Positions 7,316 to 14,113 of a stretch of 18,640 nucleotides of DNA are shown piece after piece. The DNA comes from Pusillimonas sp035515275 (GTDB lineage Bacteria > Pseudomonadota > Gammaproteobacteria > Burkholderiales > Burkholderiaceae_B), in assembly GCF_035515275.1 (NCBI RefSeq), contig NZ_DATJBQ010000139.1, positions 1-18,640 on the forward strand, read 5' to 3'. Made by a program: the position numbers and the translations under genes. The notes beneath the pieces were generated by a model. It had not been told where the DNA came from. It did not search any database and saw only the letters and a list, made by a program, of their open reading frames with translations. Positions within the stretch are counted from its first letter, which is position 1. Every line of letters starts with the position of its first letter.

Positions 7316-7983
7316 GCCCGGCAGCCCTCGAAAAACCCCTCACCCTGGCCTTGTCCAAAGGCCGTATTTTCGATGAAACCCTGCCCTTGCTGGCCGCGGC
7401 CGGCATACAGGTCAGCGAGAACCCGGAATCTTCGCGCAAGCTTATTTTGCCCACTAGCGATCCGGGCCTGCAATTGATCATTGTGCGTGCATCCGACGTG
7501 CCCACCTATGTGCAGTACGGCGCAGCCGACTTCGGCATTGCCGGCAAAGACGTGCTGTTTGAACACGCTGCCGGCAACGCAGGCGGGCTGTACCAGCCCA
7601 TTGACCTTGACATCGCCAAGTGTCGCCTGTGCGTCGCGGTGCGCGAAGGCTTTGACTACCAGGCCGCCGTGGCACAGGGCTCGCGCCTGCGCGTAGCCAC
7701 CAAATATGTCCGGGCCGCACGCGAGCACTTCGCACGCAAAGGCGTGTACATAGACCTGATCAAGCTGTACGGCTCAATGGAGCTGGCCCCATTGGTAGGC
7801 CTGGCCGACGCCATCGTCGACCTGGTTTCAACGGGCAATACGCTCAAGGCCAACCACTTGGTCGCGGTGGAAGATATTGTGCAGATTTCGTCACGACTTA
7901 TCGTCAACCAGGCCTCGCTTAAAACCCGGGCAGCCCAGCTGCAACCGCTTATCGACTCCTTCGCACAGGCATCGACCACCTGA
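7312..7983 (+). CDS. hisG: HisG, ATP phosphoribosyltransferase (short form)
   Basis: Catalyses the first step of histidine synthesis, ATP plus PRPP to phosphoribosyl-ATP. At 223 residues it is the short form lacking the C-terminal regulatory domain of E. coli HisG (299), so it should need HisZ, a HisRS-like regulatory subunit that is not in this window. Visible motifs: LTLALSKGRIFDETLPLL near the N-terminus and the PRPP-binding segment DLVSTGNTLKAN (170-181). The start overlaps the murA stop in ATGA (7312-7315) with GGAGG at 7300-7304, tying the first histidine gene to the murA transcript. 142 bases separate it from hisD. Confidence 0.96.
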   Translation: MSPAALEKPLTLALSKGRIFDETLPLLAAAGIQVSENPESSRKLILPTSDPGLQLIIVRASDVPTYVQYGAADFGIAGKDVLFEHAAGNAGGLYQPIDLDIAKCRLCVAVREGFDYQAAVAQGSRLRVATKYVRAAREHFARKGVYIDLIKLYGSMELAPLVGLADAIVDLVSTGNTLKANHLVAVEDIVQISSRLIVNQASLKTRAAQLQPLIDSFAQASTT

Positions 7984-8013
7984 AAGACGCCCGACCGCCC
8001 AAAGCCACAAGAG

Positions 8014-8042
8014 GCCCGGCGGTCGGCACCGGCCTACCGGGC
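8014..8042 (+). other. GC-rich stem-loop in the hisG-hisD gap
   Basis: GCCCGG at 8014-8019 pairs with CCGGGC at 8037-8042, with further short pairing possible inside the loop. No T-run follows, so it is not a canonical terminator. The surrounding gap (7984-8125) is GC-rich on its left and turns AT-rich from about 8085. Confidence 0.35.
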
Positions 8043-8088
8043 GGGTCGCGCCGGGGCCAAAACGGCAACAATGCGCCCGCGCATACGA

Positions 8089-8094
8089 TATACT
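8089..8094 (+). promoter_or_regulatory. Candidate -10 element upstream of hisD
   Basis: TATACT at 8089-8094 is a good -10 hexamer in the AT-rich stretch before hisD, and the 142-base gap is the largest in the his cluster. I see no convincing -35 about 17 bases upstream, so an internal promoter is only a suggestion. The leader would be about 25 bases. Confidence 0.35.
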
Positions 8095-8125
8095 TTTGAT
8101 TTATAAAGAATTTATTTCAGCCTTC

Positions 8126-9427
8126 ATGTCGTCGATTCAACGCCTCCGTTCTCAAGATCCCGATTTCGATCAGTCGCTTCGTAACCTGCTGGCCTTTGAT
8201 GCCGAGCAAGACGACAGCATCGAACATGTCGTGTCCGACGTCTTGAAGAATGTGCGCCATCGGGGCGACGACGCATTGCTTGAATACACGCGCCGCTTCG
8301 ACCGGGTTCAGGCCGACACCATGCAGGCCCTTGAAATTCCGCGCCACGAATGGCTTGATGCACTCGCCTCGCTGCCCAAAGAGCAGCGTGCGGCGCTCGA
8401 GCAGGCCGCCGAGCGGGTGCGCATGTATCACCAGCGTCAAAAAACCGAAAGCTGGTCGTACACCGAGGCAGACGGCACCGTGCTGGGTCAAAAGGTCACC
8501 CCTCTTGATCGCGTCGGGCTATATGTACCCGGCGGCAAGGCCGCCTACCCATCATCGGTACTGATGAATGCCATCCCGGCCAAGGTTGCGGGCGTGCCCG
8601 AGGTGGTTATGGTTACGCCCACCCCCGACGGCTTGCGCAACCCCATCGTGCTGGCTGCAGCCGCCATTGCGGGCGTCGATCGCGCCTGGGCGATAGGCGG
8701 GGCTCAAGCCGTCGGCGCGTTGGCTTATGGCACTCAAACCATTGCACCGGTCGATAAAATCGTTGGCCCCGGCAATGCATATGTGGCCGCTGCAAAGCGG
8801 CGCGTTTTCGGCACGGTAGGCATCGACATGATTGCCGGCCCCAGCGAGATTCTAATCATTGCCGACGGCACCACGCCACCCGACTGGGTCGCCATGGATC
8901 TGTTCTCGCAGGCCGAGCACGACGAATTGGCTCAGTCCATATTGCTGTGCCCCGACGCCGCCTACCTCGACCAGGTACACGCAGCCATTGACCGCCTCCT
9001 GCCCACCATGGCGCGCGCCGACATCATTCGAGCCAGCCTGGCCGGCCGAGGCGCACTGATATTGGTCGACAGCCTCGAGCAGGCTTGCGACATTGCCAAC
9101 CAAATAGCCCCCGAACACCTGGAAATCTCCACCGAACAGCCCGAGCGCTGGGCGGATAAAATTCGCCATGCGGGCGCCATTTTCATGGGCCGTTACAGCT
9201 CTGAATCGCTGGGCGATTACTGCGCCGGCCCCAACCACGTGCTGCCCACATCGCGCACGGCGCGCTTTTCGTCTCCACTGGGCGTCTACGATTTTCAAAA
9301 ACGCAGCAGCCTTATCCATGTTTCACGCGAAGGCGCACAAACGCTGGGGCGCATCGCTGCAACGCTGGCTCATGGCGAGGGTCTTCAAGCCCACGCAGCC
9401 AGTGCGCAATACCGACTCGAACCGTAG
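8126..9427 (+). CDS. hisD: HisD, histidinol dehydrogenase
   Basis: Zinc-dependent enzyme that oxidises L-histidinol to L-histidine in two NAD+ steps. The 433-residue protein (E. coli 434) has the family features in order: YVPGGKAAYPSSVLMNA (133-149), GPGNAYVAAAKRRVFG (214-229), IAGPSEI (236-242), zinc ligands Gln262 and His265 in SQAEHDE, catalytic pair Glu330-His331 in APEHLE, and zinc ligands Asp364 (SLGDYCAGPNH) and His423 (LQAHAAS). A longer open frame from 7877 overlaps hisG and has no family similarity; ATG 8126 gives the expected length. No Shine-Dalgarno is visible ahead of it. hisC, which often follows hisD in related genomes, is absent. Confidence 0.97.
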   Translation: MSSIQRLRSQDPDFDQSLRNLLAFDAEQDDSIEHVVSDVLKNVRHRGDDALLEYTRRFDRVQADTMQALEIPRHEWLDALASLPKEQRAALEQAAERVRMYHQRQKTESWSYTEADGTVLGQKVTPLDRVGLYVPGGKAAYPSSVLMNAIPAKVAGVPEVVMVTPTPDGLRNPIVLAAAAIAGVDRAWAIGGAQAVGALAYGTQTIAPVDKIVGPGNAYVAAAKRRVFGTVGIDMIAGPSEILIIADGTTPPDWVAMDLFSQAEHDELAQSILLCPDAAYLDQVHAAIDRLLPTMARADIIRASLAGRGALILVDSLEQACDIANQIAPEHLEISTEQPERWADKIRHAGAIFMGRYSSESLGDYCAGPNHVLPTSRTARFSSPLGVYDFQKRSSLIHVSREGAQTLGRIAATLAHGEGLQAHAASAQYRLEP

Positions 9428-9447
9428 CCGCCCACACCCTGCCACGC

Positions 9448-9472
9448 CGCCAACCGCTTGCCGCCGTTGGCG
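9448..9472 (+). other. Stem-loop in the hisD-hisB gap
   Basis: CGCCAAC at 9448-9454 pairs perfectly with GTTGGCG at 9466-9472 around an 11-nt loop, inside the 77-base gap (9428-9504). No T-run follows. The gap holds no reading frame of note and is too short for hisC. Confidence 0.4.
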
Positions 9473-9504
9473 CCCGATCCGACTCTGAACCGATTATTCT
9501 GATT

Positions 9505-10092
9505 ATGCGTACTGCTGAAATTACCCGAAACACCAACGAGACGCGCATCCGCGTCGCCATCAATATCGACGGCACCGGCCGTCAAAGCATCAACACGGGC
9601 GTGCCTTTTCTGGATCACATGCTTGACCAGATCGCGCGTCACGGCCTGATTGACCTGGACATTCATTGTGACGGCGATACCCACATCGACGACCATCACA
9701 CTGTCGAGGACATCGGTATCGCACTGGGCCAAGCCTTTGCCGCCGCCGTCGGCAACAAGGCGGGCCTGCGCCGCTACGGCCACTCGTATGTGCCGCTTGA
9801 CGAAGCCCTTACCCGCGTCGTCGTCGATTTCTCGGGGCGCCCGGGGCTGTTTTATTCGGTTCCGTTCACCCGTGCCCTGATCGGCCGCTTCGACGTCGAC
9901 CTGGCCCGCGAGTTCTTCCAGGGCTTCGTCAACCATGCGTTGGTCACCCTGCACATCGACAACCTCAAGGGCGAAAACGCGCACCACCAGTGCGAAACCA
10001 TGTTCAAGGCCTTTGGGCGCGCGCTGCGCATGGCGATAGAAGCCGACCCGCGTAGCGACGGTACCGTGCCATCGACCAAGGGCGTTCTTTAA
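9505..10092 (+). CDS. hisB: HisB, imidazoleglycerol-phosphate dehydratase (monofunctional)
   Basis: Dehydrates imidazole glycerol phosphate to imidazole acetol phosphate, using two Mn2+ ions. The 195-residue protein is the dehydratase only; the histidinol-phosphatase domain fused in E. coli HisB is absent, so that activity must come from another gene. The two metal-binding repeats are clear: DDHHTVED (62-69) and NAHHQCE (158-164), with the N-terminal TGVPFLDHMLDQIARHG (31-47) and C-terminal PSTKGVL. The ATG at 9505 lacks a Shine-Dalgarno and follows an AT-rich stretch. hisH begins 24 bases after its stop. Confidence 0.97.
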   Translation: MRTAEITRNTNETRIRVAINIDGTGRQSINTGVPFLDHMLDQIARHGLIDLDIHCDGDTHIDDHHTVEDIGIALGQAFAAAVGNKAGLRRYGHSYVPLDEALTRVVVDFSGRPGLFYSVPFTRALIGRFDVDLAREFFQGFVNHALVTLHIDNLKGENAHHQCETMFKAFGRALRMAIEADPRSDGTVPSTKGVL

Positions 10093-10116
10093 TCCGCTAA
10101 CCTCCCGGCCACTATC

Positions 10117-10770
10117 TTGAATACTATTGCCATCGTCGACTACGGCATGGGTAATTTCCACTCGGTGGCGCGCGCCCTTCAAGCCGCCGCCCCCGACGCC
10201 GACATTCGCATCTGCCGCGAAGCCACGCAAATCGACAAGGCTTCGCGTGTGGTGTTTCCCGGCCAGGGCGCCATGCCCGACTGCGTACGCACCCTGAACG
10301 AATCCGGCCTGCGCGAAGCGGTCGAGCGCGCAGCGCGCACCAAGCCTTTGCTTGGCGTGTGTGTGGGCGAGCAAATGCTGTTTACGCACAGCGAAGAAGG
10401 CGACACACCGTGCCTGAACATATTCGAAGGACGCGTTAAACGCTTCTCGGGCCCCGGCTACGCCTCTGCATCGTCCACCACCGACGAAACCGAACTGCTT
10501 AAAGTGCCCCATATGGGATGGAACCGTGTCAAGCAGGTACGGCGTCATCCGCTGTGGGAAGGCATTGCCGACAACACCCACTTTTATTTCGTGCACAGTT
10601 ACTACGTGCAACCGGCTGACCCCGGCCTTACCGCCGGCCTGGCCCATTACGGGGTAAGCTTTACCTGTGCGGTTGCTCGCGATAACATTTTTGCAGTGCA
10701 GTTTCACCCCGAAAAAAGCGCCGATGCAGGTTTGCGCCTGTATCGCAACTTCGTCGACTGGAACCCCTGA
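10117..10770 (+). CDS. hisH: HisH, glutaminase subunit of imidazole glycerol phosphate synthase
   Basis: Class-I glutamine amidotransferase that releases ammonia for HisF. The 217-residue protein has the catalytic triad Cys82 (GVCVGEQ), His197 and Glu199 (QFHPEKS), and an oxyanion-hole region PGQGAM (48-53). The nucleophile motif reads GVCVGEQ, where GxCLGMQ is more usual. The start is inferred to be TTG at 10117: it yields MNTIAIVDYGMGN, the conserved first strand, whereas the first in-frame ATG (10147) would cut into that motif. No upstream in-frame ATG exists before the hisB region, and no Shine-Dalgarno is visible. It works as a heterodimer with HisF, encoded two genes downstream. Confidence 0.95.
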   Translation: MNTIAIVDYGMGNFHSVARALQAAAPDADIRICREATQIDKASRVVFPGQGAMPDCVRTLNESGLREAVERAARTKPLLGVCVGEQMLFTHSEEGDTPCLNIFEGRVKRFSGPGYASASSTTDETELLKVPHMGWNRVKQVRRHPLWEGIADNTHFYFVHSYYVQPADPGLTAGLAHYGVSFTCAVARDNIFAVQFHPEKSADAGLRLYRNFVDWNP

Positions 10771-10817
10771 ACCCCAGCCTCGATTCTTCCCACCTTTCTA
10801 GTTTACGAATTCCGATC

Positions 10818-11561
10818 ATGCTATTGATTCCCGCTATCGATCTCAAAGACGGCCACTGTGTTCGGCTGCGCCAGGGCGACTTGGGCGATGCAACCATCTT
10901 CTCTGAAGAGCCTGCGACAATGGCTGCACAATGGCTCGAGCAAGGCGCGCGACGCCTGCACCTGGTGGACCTTAACGGCGCCATTGCCGGCACCCCAAAA
11001 AACCAGGCCGCCATCAAGGCCATACTCGACGAAGTCGACGGCGATGTGCCCGTGCAAATCGGTGGCGGCATTCGCGACCTCAACACCATCGAGCGCTATC
11101 TGGACATAGGCCTTTCATATGTCATTATCGGTACCGCCGCCATTAAAGACCCCGGCTTCTTGCGCGATGCCTGCAGCGCCTTTCCAGGCAACATAATCGT
11201 GGGTCTTGATGCCCGCGACGGCAAAGTGGCCACCGACGGCTGGAGCAAACTGACCCGCCACGACGTTATTGATATTGCCCGCAAGTTCGAAGACTACGGC
11301 TGTGAAGCCATTATCTACACCGACATCGGACGCGACGGCATGCTTACCGGGGTCAATATCGAATCCACCGTCAAACTTGCCCAAGCAGTGAGTATTCCCA
11401 TTATTGCCTCAGGCGGCGTCACCAACCTTGACGACATCAAGGCACTTTGCGCGGTCGAAGACGAGGGCATCGAAGGCGCAATTCTGGGTCGCAGCATCTA
11501 CGAAGGCACGCTTAACTTCACAGCGGCCCAAGAGCTGGCCGACGAACTGGGCGCAGAATGA
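10818..11561 (+). CDS. hisA: HisA, ProFAR isomerase
   Basis: (beta-alpha)8-barrel isomerase that converts ProFAR to PRFAR (an Amadori rearrangement). In 247 residues it shows MLLIPAIDLKDG with catalytic Asp8, the phosphate-binding loop IGGGIRD (81-87), second-half Asp131 (VGLDARDG), the YTDIGRDGM segment (168-175) and a C-terminal phosphate site ASGGV. Length matches E. coli (245). It follows hisH by 47 bases, with no evident Shine-Dalgarno (the upstream bases are pyrimidine- and AT-rich). The stop overlaps the likely hisF start in ATGA (11558-11561). Confidence 0.97.
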   Translation: MLLIPAIDLKDGHCVRLRQGDLGDATIFSEEPATMAAQWLEQGARRLHLVDLNGAIAGTPKNQAAIKAILDEVDGDVPVQIGGGIRDLNTIERYLDIGLSYVIIGTAAIKDPGFLRDACSAFPGNIIVGLDARDGKVATDGWSKLTRHDVIDIARKFEDYGCEAIIYTDIGRDGMLTGVNIESTVKLAQAVSIPIIASGGVTNLDDIKALCAVEDEGIEGAILGRSIYEGTLNFTAAQELADELGAE

Positions 11562-12361
11562 GCGAAGCTTCCGACATTCCCATGAACAATACGCTGACCC
11601 GGCGTATTATTCCTTGCCTGGACGTCACCGCGGGCAGGGTTGTAAAGGGTGTTAATTTTGTCGACCTGGTCGACGCCGGTGACCCGATTGAAATCGCCCG
11701 CCGATACAACGAGCAAGGCGCCGACGAGCTCACCTTTCTTGACATTACCGCCACCAGCGACAATCGCGACCTGATCCTGCCCATTATCGAGGCGGTCGCC
11801 TCCGAGGTGTTCATCCCGCTTACCGTCGGTGGCGGGGTGCGGCAGGTGGCCGACATTCAGCGGCTGCTCAACGCCGGGGCCGACAAGGTTTCGATCAACA
11901 GCGCAGCGGTCAGCAACCCCGAGCTCGTCAAGGCGGCGGCCGACTATCACGGCTCGCAGTGCATTGTGGTGGCCATTGACGCGCGTCGCACCTCTGAAGC
12001 CGGCGAGCCCCCGCGCTGGGAGATCTTCACCCACGGCGGCCGCAAGGCAACAGGAATCGACGCCATCGAGTGGGCACGCAAAATGGCAAGTTACGGCGCC
12101 GGAGAAATCTTGCTTACCAGCATGGACCGCGACGGCACCAAATCGGGCTTTGATCTGGCCCTGACCCGCGCCGTGTCAGACGCCGTGCCGGTGCCCGTTA
12201 TCGCCTCGGGCGGCGTCGGCAAACTCGAACACCTTGTCGACGGCATTATCAAGGGCCGCGCCAGTGCGGTGTTGGCCGCCAGCATTTTCCATTATGGCGA
12301 ATTCACCATTCCGCAAGCCAAAGAATACATGGCCCGCAAGGGCATCAACATGCGGCTCTAA
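11558..12361 (+). CDS. hisF: HisF, cyclase subunit of imidazole glycerol phosphate synthase
   Basis: Barrel enzyme that uses HisH-derived ammonia to turn PRFAR into imidazole glycerol phosphate and AICAR, the latter feeding purine synthesis. The conserved N-terminus RRIIPCLDV carries catalytic Asp22, the second-half Asp141 lies in VVAIDARR, the phosphate loop is VGGGVRQ (90-96), and ASGGVGK forms the C-terminal site. Starting at 11558 gives 267 residues with an eight-residue non-conserved leader (MSEASDIP); ATG 11582 would give 259, nearer to E. coli (258). I prefer 11558 for the ATGA overlap with hisA, but neither start has a good Shine-Dalgarno. hisI begins two bases after its stop. Confidence 0.95.
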   Translation: MSEASDIPMNNTLTRRIIPCLDVTAGRVVKGVNFVDLVDAGDPIEIARRYNEQGADELTFLDITATSDNRDLILPIIEAVASEVFIPLTVGGGVRQVADIQRLLNAGADKVSINSAAVSNPELVKAAADYHGSQCIVVAIDARRTSEAGEPPRWEIFTHGGRKATGIDAIEWARKMASYGAGEILLTSMDRDGTKSGFDLALTRAVSDAVPVPVIASGGVGKLEHLVDGIIKGRASAVLAASIFHYGEFTIPQAKEYMARKGINMRL

Positions 12362-12363
12362 AC

Positions 12364-12771
12364 ATGAACACCCAGCAAACTTCGTGGCTCGACAGTGTTG
12401 TCTTTGACGCTGCAGGCCTGATACCGGCCATTGCCCAGGACGCCGTCAATGGCACCGTCCTGATGGTGGCCTGGATGAATCGCGAATCGCTTGCCCTAAC
12501 CGCTGCCACCGGTCGCGCCGTGTACTGGTCTCGTTCACGGGGCAAGCTGTGGCGCAAGGGCGAAGAATCAGGCCATCATCAGGTGGTGCACGAACTGCGC
12601 CTTGACTGCGACGGCGACGTCATTTTGCTCAAGGTCGAGCAGGTGGGCGGCATCGCCTGCCACACCGGACGACAAAGCTGCTTCTTCCAGCGCCTTGAAG
12701 GCGCGCCCGACCAGCCTCGCTGGGAAACCACCGATCCTGTCCTCAAAGACCCCGAGCTGATCTACAAATGA
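12364..12771 (+). CDS. hisI: HisI, phosphoribosyl-AMP cyclohydrolase
   Basis: Hydrolyses the adenine ring of phosphoribosyl-AMP, the third step of the pathway. The 135-residue protein is the stand-alone cyclohydrolase; in E. coli it is fused to the pyrophosphohydrolase, here supplied by hisE. The metal sites are clear: Asp81, Asp83 and Asp85 in DCDGD (Mg2+), and Cys82, Cys99 and Cys106 (Zn2+) in DCDGD and CHTGRQSC. YWSRSRGKLWRKGEESGH (54-71) is the signature substrate-binding stretch. Start and stop are packed: two bases after hisF, and an ATGA overlap with hisE at 12768. Confidence 0.97.
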   Translation: MNTQQTSWLDSVVFDAAGLIPAIAQDAVNGTVLMVAWMNRESLALTAATGRAVYWSRSRGKLWRKGEESGHHQVVHELRLDCDGDVILLKVEQVGGIACHTGRQSCFFQRLEGAPDQPRWETTDPVLKDPELIYK

Positions 12772-13115
12772 ACCAAACTGAAAACCCGGCCGACATCTTG
12801 TCGCGGCTGGCCGATACGCTTGAGACCCGCTTGCCGGGGCGCGGGGCAGACCCCGCCGCCTCGTATTCGGCCAAGCTCCTGGCCAAGGGCCCCGACGCCT
12901 TCTTGAAGAAAATCGGCGAAGAAGCCACCGAGCTGGTCATGGCTGCCAAAGACAACGCCCCCGAGCGCATCATCTACGAAACGGCCGACCTCTGGTTTCA
13001 TAGCCTTATCGCCCTGACGCACTATAATCTGCGGCCCGAAGACGTATTGCGCGAATTGGCTCGCCGGGAAGGTACGTCGGGGCTGGTAGAAAAGGCCGGC
13101 CGAAGCAAGGGCTAG
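12768..13115 (+). CDS. hisE: HisE, phosphoribosyl-ATP pyrophosphatase
   Basis: Hydrolyses phosphoribosyl-ATP to phosphoribosyl-AMP, the second step. The 115-residue all-helical protein belongs to the MazG-like superfamily. The metal-binding acidic residues are Glu51, Glu52 and Glu55 in KKIGEEATELVMAAK, and Glu71 and Asp74 in ETADLWFH. It overlaps hisI by four bases and is the last histidine gene of the run. The C-terminus (GLVEKAGRSKG) is typical. I see no T-rich terminator between it and tatA, so read-through into tatABC is possible. Confidence 0.96.
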   Translation: MNQTENPADILSRLADTLETRLPGRGADPAASYSAKLLAKGPDAFLKKIGEEATELVMAAKDNAPERIIYETADLWFHSLIALTHYNLRPEDVLRELARREGTSGLVEKAGRSKG

Positions 13116-13155
13116 GCGCACCTTCCCACCTTCGGTTAGGTAGAATGCAAATATA

Positions 13156-13169
13156 GGGAATCGATTCCC
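13156..13169. promoter_or_regulatory. Perfect 14-bp palindrome upstream of tatA
   Basis: GGGAATCGATTCCC is a perfect palindrome centred 55 bases before the tatA start, in the 102-base hisE-tatA gap. Weak -10-like sequences (TAGAAT 13141-13146, TATAGG 13152-13157) lie next to or over it. A dimeric regulator could bind it, but I do not recognise a known operator consensus. Confidence 0.3.
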
Positions 13170-13217
13170 GCATTACAGTACAGTACACGCGGCACGAACC
13201 GCACAACGGAGATAAAC

Positions 13218-13454
13218 ATGGGTAGTTTCAGTATTTGGCACTGGCTGGTTGTTCTGGTCATTGTGGCGCTTATATTCGGCACCAAAAAGCTGCGCAATAT
13301 GGGCGAAGACCTGGGCGGCGCCGTTAAAGGTTTCAAAAAGGGCATGGCCGACGCAACCAGCGACCCCAACAAGCCCGAGTCGGTAACCAACACCGAACGC
13401 GTAGAGTCCAAAGAAACCATCGACGTGCAGGCCAAAGAAAAGAACGGGTCCTGA
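13218..13454 (+). CDS. tatA: TatA, twin-arginine translocase pore subunit
   Basis: Forms the oligomeric, membrane-thinning component of the Tat system that moves folded proteins across the inner membrane. The 78-residue protein has a short membrane helix (about 4-20, SIWHWLVVLVIVALIFG), the FGTKKLRNMG hinge, and the amphipathic helix GEDLGGAVKGFKKGM (29-43), then a polar, probably disordered tail. GGAG at 13208-13211 sits six bases before the ATG, one of the better ribosome binding sites in the window. That fits the known excess of TatA over TatB and TatC. It is separated from tatB by 59 bases containing a hairpin. Confidence 0.95.
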   Translation: MGSFSIWHWLVVLVIVALIFGTKKLRNMGEDLGGAVKGFKKGMADATSDPNKPESVTNTERVESKETIDVQAKEKNGS

Positions 13455-13467
13455 TTTTCCTCCCAGC

Positions 13468-13485
13468 AAGCGGCCACAGCCGCTT
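13468..13485 (+). other. Intercistronic hairpin between tatA and tatB
   Basis: AAGCGGC at 13468-13474 pairs perfectly with GCCGCTT at 13479-13485 around a CACA loop; two more pairs can form across one bulged T. No T-run follows, so it is not a standard terminator. A structure here could protect the 3' end of tatA mRNA or reduce transcription into tatBC. Confidence 0.5.
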
Positions 13486-13513
13486 TGCGCAGACTTAAAC
13501 GGCTCCTGTTTCC

Positions 13514-14113
13514 ATGTTCGACATCAGCTTCAGCGAACTCATGCTGATCGGCGTCATTGCGCTGATCGTCATCGGCCCCGAGCGCCTGCCCAAAGTGGCA
13601 CGCACGGTGGGACACCTATTGGGTCGCGCCCAACGCTACGTCAACGACGTAAAAACCGACATTCGCAAAGAGATGGATTCCTCTGAAATCAGCACTCTGA
13701 AAGACCAGATGCAAGAGGCGGCCAGCTCGGTCAAGGCGTCGGTCGATGAAGCCGGCAAGGCATGGCGCGCGCCGCTTGACGAAGCACAAGACGCCCTGAA
13801 GCAGGCTTCTGATTCGGTCAAGACGCTGGCCGACGCCGCTCGCAACATCCACGACCCGGCCAACGCCACGCCGGGCGACGCCACGCCCGGCGACACCTCG
13901 CCAGACGCGTCTTCAAGCCCGGTCACCGAGCCGGCCGGGTCCGGGGCATCAGACCCCGTCCAGCGCCCGACCTCTGATCAGGACATGGAAGAGTCCGAAA
14001 GCATCGACACGCAAACGCTGCCGCTACCCGGATTCGAGCGCGAGCGCGAGCCCGTCATGCAAGACAGCGCTGCGGCCGAATCGTCCAATGCCAATAAGGG
14101 CCCGCAGCCGTGA
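13514..14113 (+). CDS. tatB: TatB, twin-arginine translocase receptor subunit
   Basis: Works with TatC as the twin-arginine signal receptor. The 199-residue protein starts MFDISFSELMLIGVIALIVIGPERLPKVART: Glu8 in the membrane helix, then the GPERLP hinge that marks TatB, and an amphipathic helix (about 22-50). A predicted helical middle part (about 55-112, rich in Ala, Lys, Asp and Glu) follows. The tail from about 113 is low-complexity and includes a tandem ATPGD repeat (118-127) encoded by two 15-bp copies with one mismatch (13865-13894). It is somewhat longer than E. coli TatB (171) because of this tail. The stop overlaps the tatC GTG start. Confidence 0.94.
   Translation: MFDISFSELMLIGVIALIVIGPERLPKVARTVGHLLGRAQRYVNDVKTDIRKEMDSSEISTLKDQMQEAASSVKASVDEAGKAWRAPLDEAQDALKQASDSVKTLADAARNIHDPANATPGDATPGDTSPDASSSPVTEPAGSGASDPVQRPTSDQDMEESESIDTQTLPLPGFEREREPVMQDSAAAESSNANKGPQP

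Noticed and set aside
7877..8125. N-terminal extension of hisD
   Set aside because: Would overlap hisG and add 83 residues with no similarity to HisD; ATG 8126 gives the family length.
9385..10707. 440-codon open frame on the minus strand across hisB and hisH
   Set aside because: It lies wholly opposite well-supported his genes; long antisense frames are expected from GC-rich codon use, and the translation has no recognisable domain.
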